A stretch of 64,000 nucleotides of DNA. Origin: Oopsacas minuta (lineage: Eukaryota; Porifera; Hexactinellida; Lyssacinosida; Leucopsacidae). The DNA lies in NCBI GenBank assembly GCA_024704765.1, contig JAKMXF010000016.1, positions 1-64,000 of the forward strand, read 5' to 3'. Shown piece after piece: positions 12,401-23,640 of this stretch (positions are counted from its first letter, which is position 1; the number at the start of each line of letters is the position of its first letter). The notes beneath the pieces are model-generated. The model saw only the letters and a list, made by a program, of their open reading frames with translations, was not told the origin of the DNA and did not search any database. Position numbers and translations under genes: made by a program.

Positions 12401-15400
12401 TCCTCTGCTGGAACCTGTATCAGAATCTAGGTATGTGCTGATGCAATCTAGATCTGTGTATTTCCAAACAGTCTGTTGTGTGTGTATAGTATTCGTTACA
12501 CAGTAGAGAGTTGTACTGACTGTAAATACGGTATTCTCTGCCAAAGGTTGGAACAGATATGATCCAATCTCTTGTCCAAATGGATCAACTAAAGAGTAAT
12601 TATTCAGAATTTATGTCAGTTGTTCATATTCAAATCATTAATCTCTACAAAAAATAGTGGAACTCTCTATAACAGCAGCCTTTAGCTCTATACTGTTTGT
12701 TATTACCATGTTCTATTGGATTTCTAATTTCCTTACAACACAATTACATACAAATATTTACATTTTGATAATTATTACAATATGTACCTGAATATATCGC
12801 CGGTTCCAATAAAGCTACTGTGTAGATTCTTTCTATACCACAATCTTGAGTGACATCACACATGTAGAAGCCAGGGTTTGTTAAGTCTAGTGTTACAGTA
12901 CTAACTCCTTGACTATTGGTTGGGCTTGGGCCTCCAGAAGAAATGGCACCTTCGAGGTTAACATATCTCCAGGTGATGGATGGCGTGTCCGATAATATCT
13001 CTGTTCCACAGTATAGTTGGGCACTTTCAGTGAATATAGAATCGTCTGGCAGTGCTTCAATTTGACCACTAGTATACATTACACCGAATGGAGACACTAG
13101 AAATAAAGTACGAGTAATGCAATATTTGTAACAAATATTCATAATTTCAATTAATCAGTTTGTACATAATGTAATTGGAAATGAATCAATCTATATATTA
13201 TTAAATAACTATTGTTGTTTGTTTGTCAGTTGTCAAGGGAAGGATTTACTGTAGGGGTGCTTGACTCTTATATCTACGGCCCACTTAAAAACTTAGGCAT
13301 TGCCTTACGGGCCACAAATCATAGATCGTCTCTGGCTTTAGTTTCATCAATTTTGAAGCTATCCTATTTGACCTCAAATTGCATTACCAATGTATTCTAC
13401 TTGTAAATTCAGGTTATTGACTTAGATTGTAATCTTTTAAAGGGATTCTAATCATTTGATGTCTCTTTTGTAATCAGCTTGTATTCTAGCAGTATACTAT
13501 GTACTTTTCATAGTAGAATAACTTTGCAGAAAAATCTCGCCAATTCATTTTATGTTCTGCCTCCTATGCTATACTTATACTTGTGAAGCTCTAATAATTG
13601 ATAGAATTCTAAATGCAAACTAGAGTTACCAAATACTTTATTCGTACTAGGAACATTAATGCATTTGTAGAGTATCTATAAGGGGAAATTTCGCTAGTCA
13701 GAATATCCTTAGTTGTCACAAGTCAGAATCCACTTTTCTGACTTGTCGGGTGACAAAACAAGGCCCGGCAAAACTTTATATTGTTTTAATTATATACCCG
13801 TACCATTTGAAGGGGATTAGGAATTGGTTCACTACCTTATGGATCTGGGATTTTTCATTTGTACTCGTTATTAGGCTACCTAGGTGCGGGATGTGGACTT
13901 CATGGTAATTTTGTGTTTGGATGGACTTTGGTTGGACTAATTATTATTAGAAAAGTTTGCAAAATAGCGGATCGTTGGATTTTTTGTTTTTACACTTGTG
14001 ACAACAGTCGGAAATCGATTTGACTTGTGACAACCTAGAAATTCTGACTATTGAATGCGCCCCATCTATAGTTATTCTATATGGTTATAGAATAAATAAT
14101 TATTATCTGAAGATTGAAGCACGTCAATTTACTGTATATATATATATATGAATAATGAAAACAAGCGAATAGTCTTGCGGGCCACGGCTTGAGCACCCTC
14201 GATTTACGGTATGCAATTTTCAAATTGTCGCATAACTATGTATTTATCGTGTTTATCAAGGAAGTAAATAGAATTCAATAAAACTTCACTGAATATACCC
14301 AACATGCTGAATCCGATTTTGACACTTTTGGATTAATCATGTGTAAATTTATTGTTGTTTTTATGAATATATAGTAAACAAATTTCAAATTTGAGATAGA
14401 ATCATACTTTCAACGACTATGCTGGCATACTCGAGTATGCTGAGTCTGAATATGTAAACAACATCAATATCATTAAATCTCAATTGTTGTTTGTCTGTTT
14501 GTTTGTCTGATGAATACCTCAAAGAGCAATGCGCCGAGTTCATCGCAAAGCGACTAGCCAAAGACTCGTATATATATATATATAATGATTACCTGGTGAG
14601 CTACAGAAATGACACTCTTTTAGGTCACCACACGGTACATCAAACCACCTAGAATTCCCAGTTATTTCTGCGCAGTCTTCATTTCCCGATTCCTCTCTTG
14701 GTTGACCATAACCCCAGTTGGTATAGTTAACTGGACTGCCATCTTTCCAGAAAAATACATTTTCAGTGAATTGGTCACTAAACCCGATCCAGCAGTTGTC
14801 AGCTGATTCCTCGATCATCTTTGCCACAATCAAATCATTTTCTGTATTTGAAGTTACTGAAGCTATAGTCTCCCCATTCCTCGCACATGTTGCTTTAGCC
14901 TCATTCCAGTCTCCACCCCCACTCGTAGTTCTGTAGTTGAAACATTTCTCTCCATTATAGATACAATTACATCCTCCCGGAACTAAATGAATGAATTGTT
15001 ATATCTTTACTGAAAATTTCTTTATTGTTTACTCTTATAATATTCGATTAATTGGACCTATCACGCTATGTTTGATTATTGTAGTTAATATACCCTCGGA
15101 TAATTCTAATGATGAAGAGAGGGTTAAGTTTAAGTCGGACCAGACGGTGGTTTAAGATTTTTCAGTTCTAGAATCTCCCTCGAGCTTCGATTCAATATGA
15201 GTTGACTGTTCTCAGCTACCTGATGTACTAATCCCAGTGGTTATCGCTTATAAGAAGCAAAATATGTTCTTACAACCGGTATACATAATACAAGAGTATT
15301 TTAGAACAGTTCCCCAGAGGATGGTTTTTATATCCTATGTGTTTTATTTAGAATACCCACTGAAATAGGACAATGGCGATTACTATCAGGAAAGGCGGCG

Positions 15401-18400
15401 CAAACAGTCAGGCCGCATAGTCTCATATCAAATTTGACTTTAGAAATTTTAACATTTCTATGAATACACCAAATTACTCGTAAACACTTAACAAACAAAT
15501 GTGAAAATATGATTGATCATATTCTAAATCACTGAATGAGAGATTTGAAAATGTCATTATTGGTATCTACACATTCGATCACCCCTGACTAGAAGTTGAA
15601 ACGAAATCTCTAGCATCATTTTTGAAATATTACCAAAAAGTGTGAAAATAGAATTATACAGGCCAGCAAAAAATATTTTTGTTTCTGTTGCCTAAGATTT
15701 TAGATTGAATTTATACTATATTTGCTGTGCTGAGTTCGAAAATGACATGGCTTTGCTGAATTGACTTTGGTTTTAGTCCACATTTGTGTTTATATTGTTA
15801 TTTGTCATTTTCAAATGTATATTCAATGTAATCAATACTTTTATAATTATGAGTATCTAGCATATTCTAACTCTATGGCATCGTCAAGAAGAAAATGTTC
15901 TAATGATCCTAATACGTTCTGTTACATATGTGGTGAATATACGTTGAAAGATCAGAGAAGAGGTATCTCAGACTTCGTGTGAAATGCATACTTTGCTTAC
16001 TTTGAGGTGAAGCTTGAAGACAAAGACAAGCGATGGGCTCCGCATATTGTGTGTAAAACATGCAATGAATATCTAAGGCTGTGGACTAATGGCAAGAGGT
16101 AGAGCTTTAAGTTTGGCGTGCCTATGGTATAGAGAGAACAGAGGAATCATTATGATGATTGCTATTTTTGTATGGTCGATATGAAAGGATTTAATCGACA
16201 TAAGAAAGAATGTGGAGTTACCCTAATTTGGACTCTGCTAGGCGTCCTGTGCTTCACTGTGAGGAGGTTCCTCTGCCAAAATTTATTCCCTTCCGGACCT
16301 CTCAATAGATTGTGATGGAATAGATGAAGATTTGAACACAACATGTCATTGCAGTGAAAGTGAACTCGAGGTTAGCTCATCATCATCTGGTGAATTCAAT
16401 CAGGAAGAGCTCAATGATCTAATTAGGGATCTCAACTTGTCTAAAGAGCGTTCAGAAATTTTTGCATCCAAGCTCAACGAGAAGAATATTCATAGCCCTG
16501 GAACTAAGATGACATATTATCGTCATAGAGAAGAAGAATTACTTCATTACTTTAGCCAACAAGAAGGTTGGAGGCTCCAGCGAGATTGCTCTCTGATATC
16601 CCATAACAGAAAATCAAATAAGAGATGATTTTTAGATGTTCTTCAATAAACAAGTTTAGTATTCTTTGTAATATTATTACTTAAAATCAATTAATAGTTT
16701 TAACAATGATAAATGTATTTCATACGGAATAGCTGTAATGATAAAATCATACTTCCCAAATTTTCGGTTTGGCTGTTAATAGTTACATTCAAAAACTACA
16801 AATTTCAATAATTCAAATTCTACACTTGGAAGCATAAAAAGTTGAATGTCACGACTGAAACAACATGCCACTATTAATGTGAAGAAATTTATGTATAATA
16901 GGCTATGGTTCAGCTTAGGACTAATGCTATTGGCGGAATTTCTTAAGCCAAACGCCTTGGCCTAGGCTAAACCCGTTTTGCCTGAAAACGCATTTGTCCT
17001 GCAGCACATAAGTACATAGAGTCAATACTGGGTAGTGTATATGTAGCTCACTCTCAATTAAGACCTCTATACGAAAATACGCTAGCAAAACATTGCAATG
17101 GACTGTAAGAAAGTTTACACGAACAACAATTGAGATACAAACATACCAGAATATTCATTTGTGCTTGTCATTATTGCTGCATATGTTATACTTGTTCCCC
17201 CATCCTCAGTGACATCACAGCTGTAGTAACCTGGCTGAGTAGTGTACACTTGTATAGTACTAACTCCTGTACTAGCATCAGTTGTCGTTGTAGAAGTGAG
17301 ATCAGTACTGATACCAGCTAGATCTACATAACTCCACATCACTTCTGGTGTGTTCATATTCTCTGTGACACAGTAGAGAGTAGTATCTGTTATTAGGATA
17401 GCATTGTCTGCTAGTGCTGATGGTATGGAAGCAATTATTTCTCCAAATGTGTTCACTAAGGAAATATTGTAATATATGAATGCATGCTATCGAATGTGAA
17501 TCATATCTCAAGGATTTTCCAGATTTGTAAAAATCTAAAGTAATAAGTTTCTATATGAATAAGAATCAATTTTTCTGAAATATCATTGCAATGTTTAAAG
17601 AGCTATGTTTATACAATACAAAGTATATTTATCTAACTATGCTCTTACCGTGAGTACTACAGAAGTAGCACTGCAGAATGTTTGTGCATGCAAAATCATT
17701 CCACTTTGCATTTCCATAAGTGTGTACACAATCTTCATTACCATAGTTATCGGGTTCCCCAGAGGCCCAATTCCTATGTGTACTATCACTACCATCAGCC
17801 CAAATATATGTCCCTTCAGCATTTATGTCATTTAGTCCTATCCAACACCAAACAGTTGAATCAGTTAATGTACCATACATCAATGCATTCTCTTCTGTGG
17901 ATGTCACTGTAGCTAGGTCGTAACCACCTACAACACACTGTACTCTAGCATCTGCCCAGTTAACACCAGTGCTTGTGAAATAACTAAAACATGTCCCTTC
18001 ATTTGATATTGCATCACAACCAGTTGTTGGCACTACAGTTTACCATGAATAACCGTATTATAGGAAGACAATTTCCATATATCATTACATTTATCACGAT
18101 AGGACAACAGACAACAATTAGATACAAACATACCTGTATACTTGTTAGTATCTGCCATTATTGCTGTATATGTTCTACTTGTTCCTCCATCCTCAGTGAC
18201 ATCACAGCTGTAGTAACCTGGCTGAGTAGTGTACACTTGTATAGTACTAACTCCTGTGCTAGCATCAGTTGTCGTTGTAGAAGTGAGATCAGTACTGATA
18301 CCAGCTAGATCTACATAACTCCACATCACTTCTGGTGTGTTCATATTCTCTGTGACACAGTAGACAGTAGTATCTGTTATTAGGATAGCATTGTCTGCTA

Positions 18401-19495
18401 GTGCTGATGGTGCGGAAGCAATTATTTCTCCAAATGTGTTCACTAAGGAAATATTGTAATATATGATTGTATGCTATGGGAAAGTGAATCATATTTCAAG
18501 GATTGTACAGATTTGTAAGAAATCTAAAGTTATACGTTTCTATAAGAATAAGAATCTATTTTCAGAAAGATCATTGTAATGTTTCAGGAGCTATGTTTAT
18601 ACAATACAAAGTATATTTATCTAACTATACTCTTACCGTGAGTACTACAGAAATAGCACGTCAGACTGTTTGTGCAGCTAAGATCATTCCATTCTGGAGT
18701 TGCAAAAGTGTGTACACAATCTTGATTACCAAGGTTTGTGGGTTCACTAGGGAACCAATTCGTATATGTACTATTACTACCATCAGCCCAAATATATGTC
18801 CCTTCTGCATTTATGTCATTTAGTCCTATCCAACACCAAACAGTTGAATCAGTTAATGTACCATACATCAATGCATTCTCTGCTGTGGATGTCACTGTAG
18901 CTAGGTCGTAACCACCTACAACACACTGTACTCTAGCTTCTGCCCAGTTAACACCTGAGCCCCTGAAATTTCTGAAGCATGTGTTTTCGATAGAAATCGC
19001 GTTACAACCATTTGTTGGCACTACAATACAAATACATTTATGATTTATTCTTTAGCACTACATATACAACGAACACATTTTTGTCTTGAACAAAATTGTT
19101 TGTATCAATTTACTTTTGTATTATTGGATGGGAACACTTGCAGTGATTTCGCATCCCAGAGCAAAGGGTTTTCCAACATTCTCACAGTACTCTTAAACGA
19201 GAATTGTATGATTTAGGATACAGGATCCCAACTAGAACATCAGTAACAATTTAAGAGGCTAACGATGCATACTGCATAATTCACTAAATTGACACCTGTT
19301 ACACTAATGTGATGCAAAAATGGGGCGTTGGCTGCGCACTCTGCATACACTCCGCCTCCCCTTGTTAGCGTACCGTGATGTTTAAACGGCCCCTAATGAT
19401 ATATTTCTAACTACATTATACTTACCTTGTAAATATACAGGTGCTAGCTGAAGAAGCAGAATTACCAAGAATACAAATATAATATATATTTTCAT
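2894..19495 (-). CDS. Giant C-type lectin/Ig-domain receptor, 28 exons
   Basis: Exons on the minus strand, in coding order: 19426-19495 (signal peptide); 18637-19020, 18134-18442, 17649-18032, 17147-17455, 14593-14982, 12788-13096, 12286-12588, 11470-11844, 11091-11393, 10640-10888, 10232-10501, 9870-10175, 9544-9792, 8702-8962, 8181-8483, 7667-7903, 7260-7529, 6892-7200, 6556-6805, 6181-6450, 5238-5504, 4879-5127, 4547-4816, 4175-4471, 3862-4116, 3496-3771, 2894-3414. Each internal exon is one domain, a multiple of three long, between phase 1 introns, giving about 2,747 residues. Order: lectin-C, lectin-C, lectin-C-C, lectin-C, then five A-B-C Ig-like triplets, A-B, FN3-like domain, membrane segment, short tail. 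A type I surface receptor is inferred; the ligand is unknown. I count exon 6556-6805 as 249 or 250 nt, so one base there should be checked. It is the best preserved member of the family in this window. Confidence 0.82.
5505..6180 (-). other. Long intron with GC-rich insertion
   Basis: This intron is about 676 bp, ten times longer than its neighbours. It contains a G/C-rich block (CAGTGGGCGGGGCCGGATTT at 5637) and two direct copies of AGTGGCCCGAAGGCT near 5670 and 6050. It is probably a degraded mobile element, but no duplicated target could be defined. Confidence 0.4.
8523..8644. mobile_element. hAT-type MITE in a receptor intron
   Basis: The 122-bp element starts CAGCGGTTCCCAACCTGGGG and ends with the inverse of CAGCGATTCCCAACC. 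It is flanked by 8-bp direct repeats, CTCTAATG and CTTTAATG, with one mismatch. Ends of the form CAGnGGTTCCCAACC with 8-bp duplications are typical of non-autonomous hAT elements. It lies in the intron between exons 8702-8962 and 8181-8483. Confidence 0.8.
8963..9543 (-). other. Intron without recognised content
   Basis: A 581-bp intron, AT-rich, with a short run of TAATAATTATT units near 9510-9535. No gene or clear transposon end was seen. Confidence 0.4.
13210..14580 (+). repeat. Dispersed repeat copy split by a hAT element
   Basis: The left part (13210-13251, TTGTTGTTTGTTTGTCAG then TGTCAAGG-AAGGATTTAC) and the right part (14202-14580) form one copy of the repeat also seen at 20.5, 45.5, 47.5 and 61.2 kb. 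Its recognisable words are TATTTATCGTGTTTATCAAG, AACTTCACT, and the GC-rich core CAATGCGCCGAGTTCATCGC near 14528. It lies in a receptor intron. Confidence 0.75.
13252..14201. mobile_element. Non-autonomous hAT element, about 950 bp
   Basis: Left end TAGGGGTGCTTGACTC and right end (inverse) CGAGGGTGCTCAAGCC both carry the hAT-like word AGGGTGCT, and GGCCC/GGGCC lies just inside. It is flanked by ATTTACTG and ATTTACGG, an 8-bp duplication with one mismatch, and it interrupts a dispersed repeat. No transposase frame was seen inside. Part of the interior (GGATCGTTGGATTTTTTGTT; ACTACCTTATGG) recurs at 55.18-55.45 kb. Confidence 0.75.
14983..15837 (-). other. Intron sequence
   Basis: First part of the 2.2-kb intron between exons 17147-17455 and 14593-14982. 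AT-rich, with no coding sequence or transposon end recognised. Confidence 0.4.
15838..16628 (+). pseudogene. Decayed intronless copy of a multicopy metazoan family with a CxxC-rich N-terminus
   Basis: Fragments in several frames run in order: MASSRRKCSNDPNTFCYICG, EYTLKDQRRGISDFV, then WAPHIVCKTCNEYLR, FKFGVPMV, NHYDDCYFCMVDMKGFNRHK, and finally FNQEELNDLIRDLNLSKERS with FASKLNEKNIHSPGTK and YRHREEELLHYFS. From memory, this pattern of paired cysteines and the LxRDLxLSK block is a protein type found in many copies in arthropod and cnidarian genomes, often annotated as uncharacterised and probably spread by a mobile element. It is interrupted by stops near 15980, 16100 and 16130, and it lies antisense inside a receptor intron. 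Confidence 0.6.
16629..17146 (-). other. Intron sequence
   Basis: Remainder of the intron upstream of exon 14593-14982. AT-rich, nothing recognised. Confidence 0.4.
17147..19020 (-). other. Tandem duplication of a lectin + Ig exon pair
   Basis: Exons 18637-19020 and 17649-18032 (both 384 nt) encode C-type lectin domains with WCWIGLNDINAEGTYIWADG and WND-type motifs. Each is followed by a 309-nt Ig exon (18134-18442; 17147-17455). The two pairs lie about 988 bp apart and are nearly identical, introns included. The differences cluster in the lectin loop before the last cysteines (SEPTNLGNQDCV against GEPDNYGNEDCV), which in C-type lectins lies at the sugar-binding site. The duplication therefore looks recent, with change focused on the likely ligand site. 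Confidence 0.8.
19426..19495 (-). other. Signal-peptide exon of the lectin/Ig receptor
   Basis: The ATG at 19495 opens a 70-nt exon encoding MKIYIIFVFLVILLLQLAPV and a few more residues: a short basic start and a long hydrophobic core. It ends in phase 1 at a canonical GTAAG donor. The signal exon of the plus-strand phosphatase receptor (39964-40033) is also exactly 70 nt and also phase 1, which supports common descent of the two genes. Confidence 0.8.
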
Positions 19496-20504
19496 ATCAC
19501 AATGACAAAAATGTCAGATAATATTGATGTATAATAAATGTGATAAGAATTGATGAAATTCTTATCATTGATTGGCTTTATACTTTCGCTGATAAAACTA
19601 CATCACAGGTTAAGAAGGAACAAATACATTTATTCAAATTCATAATATGTTGAGATTTGATGTATCAAATAGTTTGTGTTGGATTAATATTTGGATAATA
19701 TCCTCATTGAACAAAATAGATATCCTCAGTAATGATATATACATATTCAAATTCGTACTTAGTTGCTAAAATGCTTTTAGAATCGCTAATTGAACTTTGC
19801 GGATGCAAATTATAGTACGTACGCAGACTTGTGAATCTTAGGAATTAGAATAGGGCAAATTTTCCAACTAATCTATTACTTACTAGTGAAGGCATGAATA
19901 CTATGCCCGTATGTACATACAAGGTTGTTTGTGGCTATGCCATGAAAGAAATGTATTTTTAGTAATATATGCCATGAACAGAACGTCACACTACAGGGTA
20001 ATGTTTCTAATTGCTACAATTATGTTGTTAAATATGTTCTTTTTGTCATCTCATGATATTCCTGTAGATCATCATCATTTTCATCGCCATAACGAAAGAA
20101 TATGCACGTAATATAAGCATTCTGCAATGCCAAATTAGTATGGTTTTGGCTTCCTACAATATAAATGAAAAATAGTGAAACTTTCTCAATTCTTGACCGA
20201 TTGTTGCGTTCTTTTCACCTATCTTCATTATTTTCCAAATACTGCCACACTACAATAACCACATCTTCATTAAAAACTTTTCAACAAGGTGTGCATTAGT
20301 ATAGTGACCGTAAATATATAGAGGGTGTAACAAAAGTGTTGCCCCTTCTAATAATCCATTGCCTGAATGTCTGAATATATAATACTCAACCTTAATAATT
20401 TTATCAGATTAACTGATTTTTGTTGTAAACCTAACAATTCTCAACTATTTCTAATACAGTTAAATTCAAAATATTTCTTTCTCATATTTTTCATCCAGAT
20501 TTCT
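19496..20504. other. Intergenic, upstream of the lectin/Ig receptor
   Basis: Should hold the promoter of the minus-strand receptor; no convincing TATA or initiator was picked out. Near 20323 the words GAGGGTGTAACAAAAGTG and GCCCCTTC may be a transposon end. No coding sequence recognised. Confidence 0.35.
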
Positions 20505-20822
20505 TAAAATCACGAGCCTTCGTCTAGTCGCTTCGCCGGCGCATTGCGACTCGAGGTATTCAACCGACAAACAAACAGACAAACTTTGGCGAATTTGTTT
20601 ACTTGATATTCATAAAAACAACAATAAATTTACATATGATTAATCCAATAGTATGAAATCGGATTCAGCATGTTTGATATGTTTAGTGAAGTTTTGTTGA
20701 ATTCTATTTACTCCCTTGATAAACACGATAAATACATAGTTCTGATACAATTTCAAAATTGCATACCGTAAATTCTTTCCTTCACAACGGACAGACAGAC
20801 AGACAACAATTGTGATTTAATA
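20505..20822 (-). repeat. Full dispersed-repeat copy, inverted
   Basis: Reverse-complement copy of the repeat at 14.2, 47.5 and 61.2 kb. It has the GC-rich core near 20515-20560 (CTTCGCCGGCGCATTGCGAC), the words TGATAAACACGATAAATACA, and the terminal CAGACAACAATTG near 20810. It is the best complete copy for defining the family, about 315 bp. Confidence 0.75.
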
Positions 20823-20829
20823 ATATAGA

Positions 20830-21480
20830 TTATCTGTGTAAAGAATGGATGTGACCACAGTTTAGAGATTAGCTCCGAAGCAATAGAGATGCTAAAGAGT
20901 GGTATTACACAGCAAAAGGTAGCTCTCGATCTGGAGGTTTCGGTATGATCTATCAAGAGGTTTTGGAGTACCTATAAAAAGGGAAAAGTCTCGAGACCAA
21001 GACCCGTTCTGGCAGGCCGCCGATTTTGAATCGGGTCCAGAAAATTATTATCTCCAAAACTTTAGGTAAAGAGAGCAATCAACTCGCAAGATCGCATAGA
21101 AGTTAAATAAAAGTAATGACCCTGTCTCTCACATGACAATCTATCGGAATTTGAGTGATTCTGTTGGTGCATCAGCGTTTATCAACAAATAGCATTCAAG
21201 ACCGACTATATTTTTCCAAGAAACATCAAAATTAAGGGTGAAAGACTGGAAAGGGGTTCTTTGGCCTGATGAGTCTCCCTTTGAGTTGTACACAACACCC
21301 AATCGGCATTATGATCGAATTTGGGCTAAAACAACCAGCCAAAGATGTTCCACGCACCTTGTCAGTGAAATTTCCTCAAACAATACAGGTGTGGGATTTA
21401 TGTCCCATCGAGCACTCTCTGGGCTCCACATGATTCCGCAGGTGACAGACTATAAATTCGTTATATTTCAGGAATGAAAT
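20830..21480 (+). pseudogene. Tc1/mariner transposase relic
   Basis: Frames in order show an HTH-like start (EMLKSGITQQKVALDLEVS, then RFWSTYKKGKVSRPRP) and, at 21238-21477, the DDE-domain block DWKGVLWPDESPFEL followed by NRHYDRIWAK. The WxxVLWxDESxFxL motif is diagnostic of Tc1-like transposases. Several stops and frame changes make it non-functional. It directly abuts a dispersed repeat at 20822. Terminal inverted repeats were not identified. Confidence 0.75.
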
Positions 21481-21850
21481 ATTAGCCAAGACTTGTAGAC
21501 ATGCCATCAATCGTAATAATATAGCTTCAATGATCTACCAAATTAATTTGGTAAAGTTTCAGTCGGCATAGACTGAAATTTCATATTTTGTTATTTTTTT
21601 GCAAATTATGCAAAAAGTGTACTAAGAAAGAACTTTCAACCACATTCCTTACAGTAGTATCCTAGCTACTAGACACAATAACATACAACCTGCATAACCT
21701 CGTGATTATTCTGCAATATTATACTCATATCTTCTAATTATTATTGTTTGTTTTATTGTTCAAAACTAAATAATATTACAGCTCTAAATACACAAGATTA
21801 TCCCTAGCAACCAATCCATAACTAAACTATTCAAAATTTTCACTATCAAA
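21481..21850. other. Intergenic, AT-rich
   Basis: 370 bp of AT-rich sequence between the transposase relic and the NHL relic. Nothing recognised. Confidence 0.35.
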
Positions 21851-22160
21851 ATGGCAGGACGGTACCCAATCGGCCCACAAGTCGTAGACCCCATAGAGAC
21901 ACACCAATTACACCACAGATTATGCTAAATTCCAAACTTCCACTGTTGTTACTGGGAAGAAAGGTTCAGGTCCTAGCGAGTTGAATATATTCCATCAAGT
22001 GTAGCTATACGTGAAGATACACACCAAATATTTGTAGCTAATTCCGGCAATGACAGAGTAGATATATTCTCTGATACAGGAGAGTACCACAATCAGTTGG
22101 GTGTAGGACAGCTGATTAATCCATGGGGTATTGCTATACACAGAGAGAATGTGTATGTCA
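21851..22160 (+). pseudogene. NHL-protein fragment (N-terminus plus one to two blades)
   Basis: Starts MAGRYPIGPQVVDPIET, very close to APVIAPVDPIET at the start of the NHL protein at 57.8 kb, then hits a stop at 21928. From about 21990 another frame gives SSVAIREDTHQIFVANSGND, RVDIFSDTGEY, and NPWGIAIHRENVYVS, an NHL blade. The coiled coil is missing, so this is a deleted copy. It runs directly into the IQGAP relic. Confidence 0.65.
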
Positions 22161-22196
22161 GCTGCAACAAACAGCTGGAGGAAGATCTAGCCAGCT

Positions 22197-23640
22197 GGTA
22201 CTTAACGTGATGGATGTTGTGCATACTTCTTCTAAGCTGGAGAGAAGGCGATTGGCTGCCAGGAACCAACCAAATAAGGGCATACAGCACTTCACTAGAG
22301 AGAATAAACAGATGTTAGAAGGGTATGAGAATTTGTTCTATCTTTTACAGACTAATCCTTATCTTTGAAATGCCAAGCGGAAAACTACCGCATTCATGCA
22401 GGACGTGATTCTAACCGTGCGCTTCAACTAATAGGGAACAATTCCTACTGTTACGGTTGTATAAGACAGCTCTGCTTAAAGGAGTAGAATCTAAAGGGGG
22501 AAGGATTGATAACGTCATGACGGGAATTCTACTGTCATAAAGCTCATAATATGATTCACATCATCGGATGGATTATCAACTGCATTCTCTTAAACTTATC
22601 CTTGGTCCGTTAGTTAAAAATGTACTTCAATCAGAGGATAGAATCAGTTTGAATGCTGTGGACATCTACAAGGCCTGGCTGTCTCAAACAGAAATAGATA
22701 AGGGAGAATCGACGACCAAGCTCCCCTATGAAGTCTCAATTGTACAGGATTGGACCACTCAGAGATGAGAAATAGACTCCAAGAGGCCATAGAGATCGTT
22801 AAGAACTCAGCTGACGAATTCATGGATGCTATATTCAGTAATGTTAATAATCCGGCTTATGGATTGAGGTACATGGCTTATAAACTCAAAGAATTCTTAG
22901 AGAACAAATTCCCATCAGGTGATCGAGAAGATATCAGTAAAGTTATAGGAAATCTAGTATACTACAGATTCTTGAATCCTGCTATAGCTACTCCGGATGC
23001 TTTTGAGATTGTAGAGCTAGAAGCCGGAGAGAGTCTAGAGAACGAGTAGAGAAAGAAGCTAGGAAGTATAGCATGTATCCTACAGCATGCTACTTCTTGG
23101 AAGCTATTCGAGGGCGAATACAACTGTCTAGATGATCTGAACCTTATTAACAGTTACGGAAGGTTCATGGAGTTCTTCCAATCAGCTGATGTTTGTACCG
23201 CAGAAGAGAAGTTTGGTATCACTGAGTACTCAGATATAGTCGTGCTTTCTCGAATGGTTATAATTTCTACTCATGAGCTATTATTAGCACATCTTAACGC
23301 TATCACAGAGGATAATGATCCTCTCAGAGAGGTGTTAAAGGAACTAGGGATATACGAGACCTCTTGGGAGATATAGACGAAAAGAAAATACCCGCGACGG
23401 AGACGGAGGAGAGATGAATCGAACTAGGGAGACAAGAAATATTGCTAACACTCATAAACAAATTCGAGAACATTCCAAAGGACAATCAGTCTCTAGATAC
23501 GAACGCTAAGTTCCTGGAGACAAATTTTCGTAATAATCAATTATCTTACTAAATTTGCAAATATCATTGAAAAACAGTCATTGGAGGAAGTGGCTATTAA
23601 CTCACAAATATCTGATCCAAGTACAATTAAATCGGATATT
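22197..23640 (+). pseudogene. IQGAP-like RasGAP-domain relic without introns
   Basis: Consecutive frames follow the order of an IQGAP GAP-related domain: QMLEGYENLFYLLQTNPYL, REQFLLLRLYKTAL, LKLILGPLVKNVL, AVDIYKAWLSQTE, LPYEVS, YGLRYMAYKLKEFLENKFPS, VIGNLVYYRFLNPAIATPDA, IACILQHAT, YSDIVVLSRMVI, ELLLAHLNAITEDNDPL, LLTLINKFENIP. IQGAPs are scaffold proteins that bind Rac/Cdc42 and actin. There are breaks near 22370, 22500-22560, 22760, 23047 and 23380. The lack of introns over 1.4 kb suggests a retrocopy, but a poly-A tail and target duplication were not found. Confidence 0.8.

Larger units (their letters stand above)
11091..14982 (-). other. Lectin and Ig exons, middle block
   Basis: Exon 14593-14982 is a C-type lectin domain (NCWIGFSDQF, GQPREESGNEDC, RWFDVPC). 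Exons 12788-13096 and 12286-12588 are Ig domains with the C...W...YxC pattern (GFYMCDV, GSYSCIV). Exon 11470-11844 is the fourth lectin domain (CWIGLDQIG, WADLDC), and 11091-11393 is another Ig domain (GYYSCEV). All borders are phase 1. The long introns here (15-17 kb and 13.1-14.6 kb) have collected transposons. The first of these exons extends beyond the ORF that begins at an internal ATG. Confidence 0.8.
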
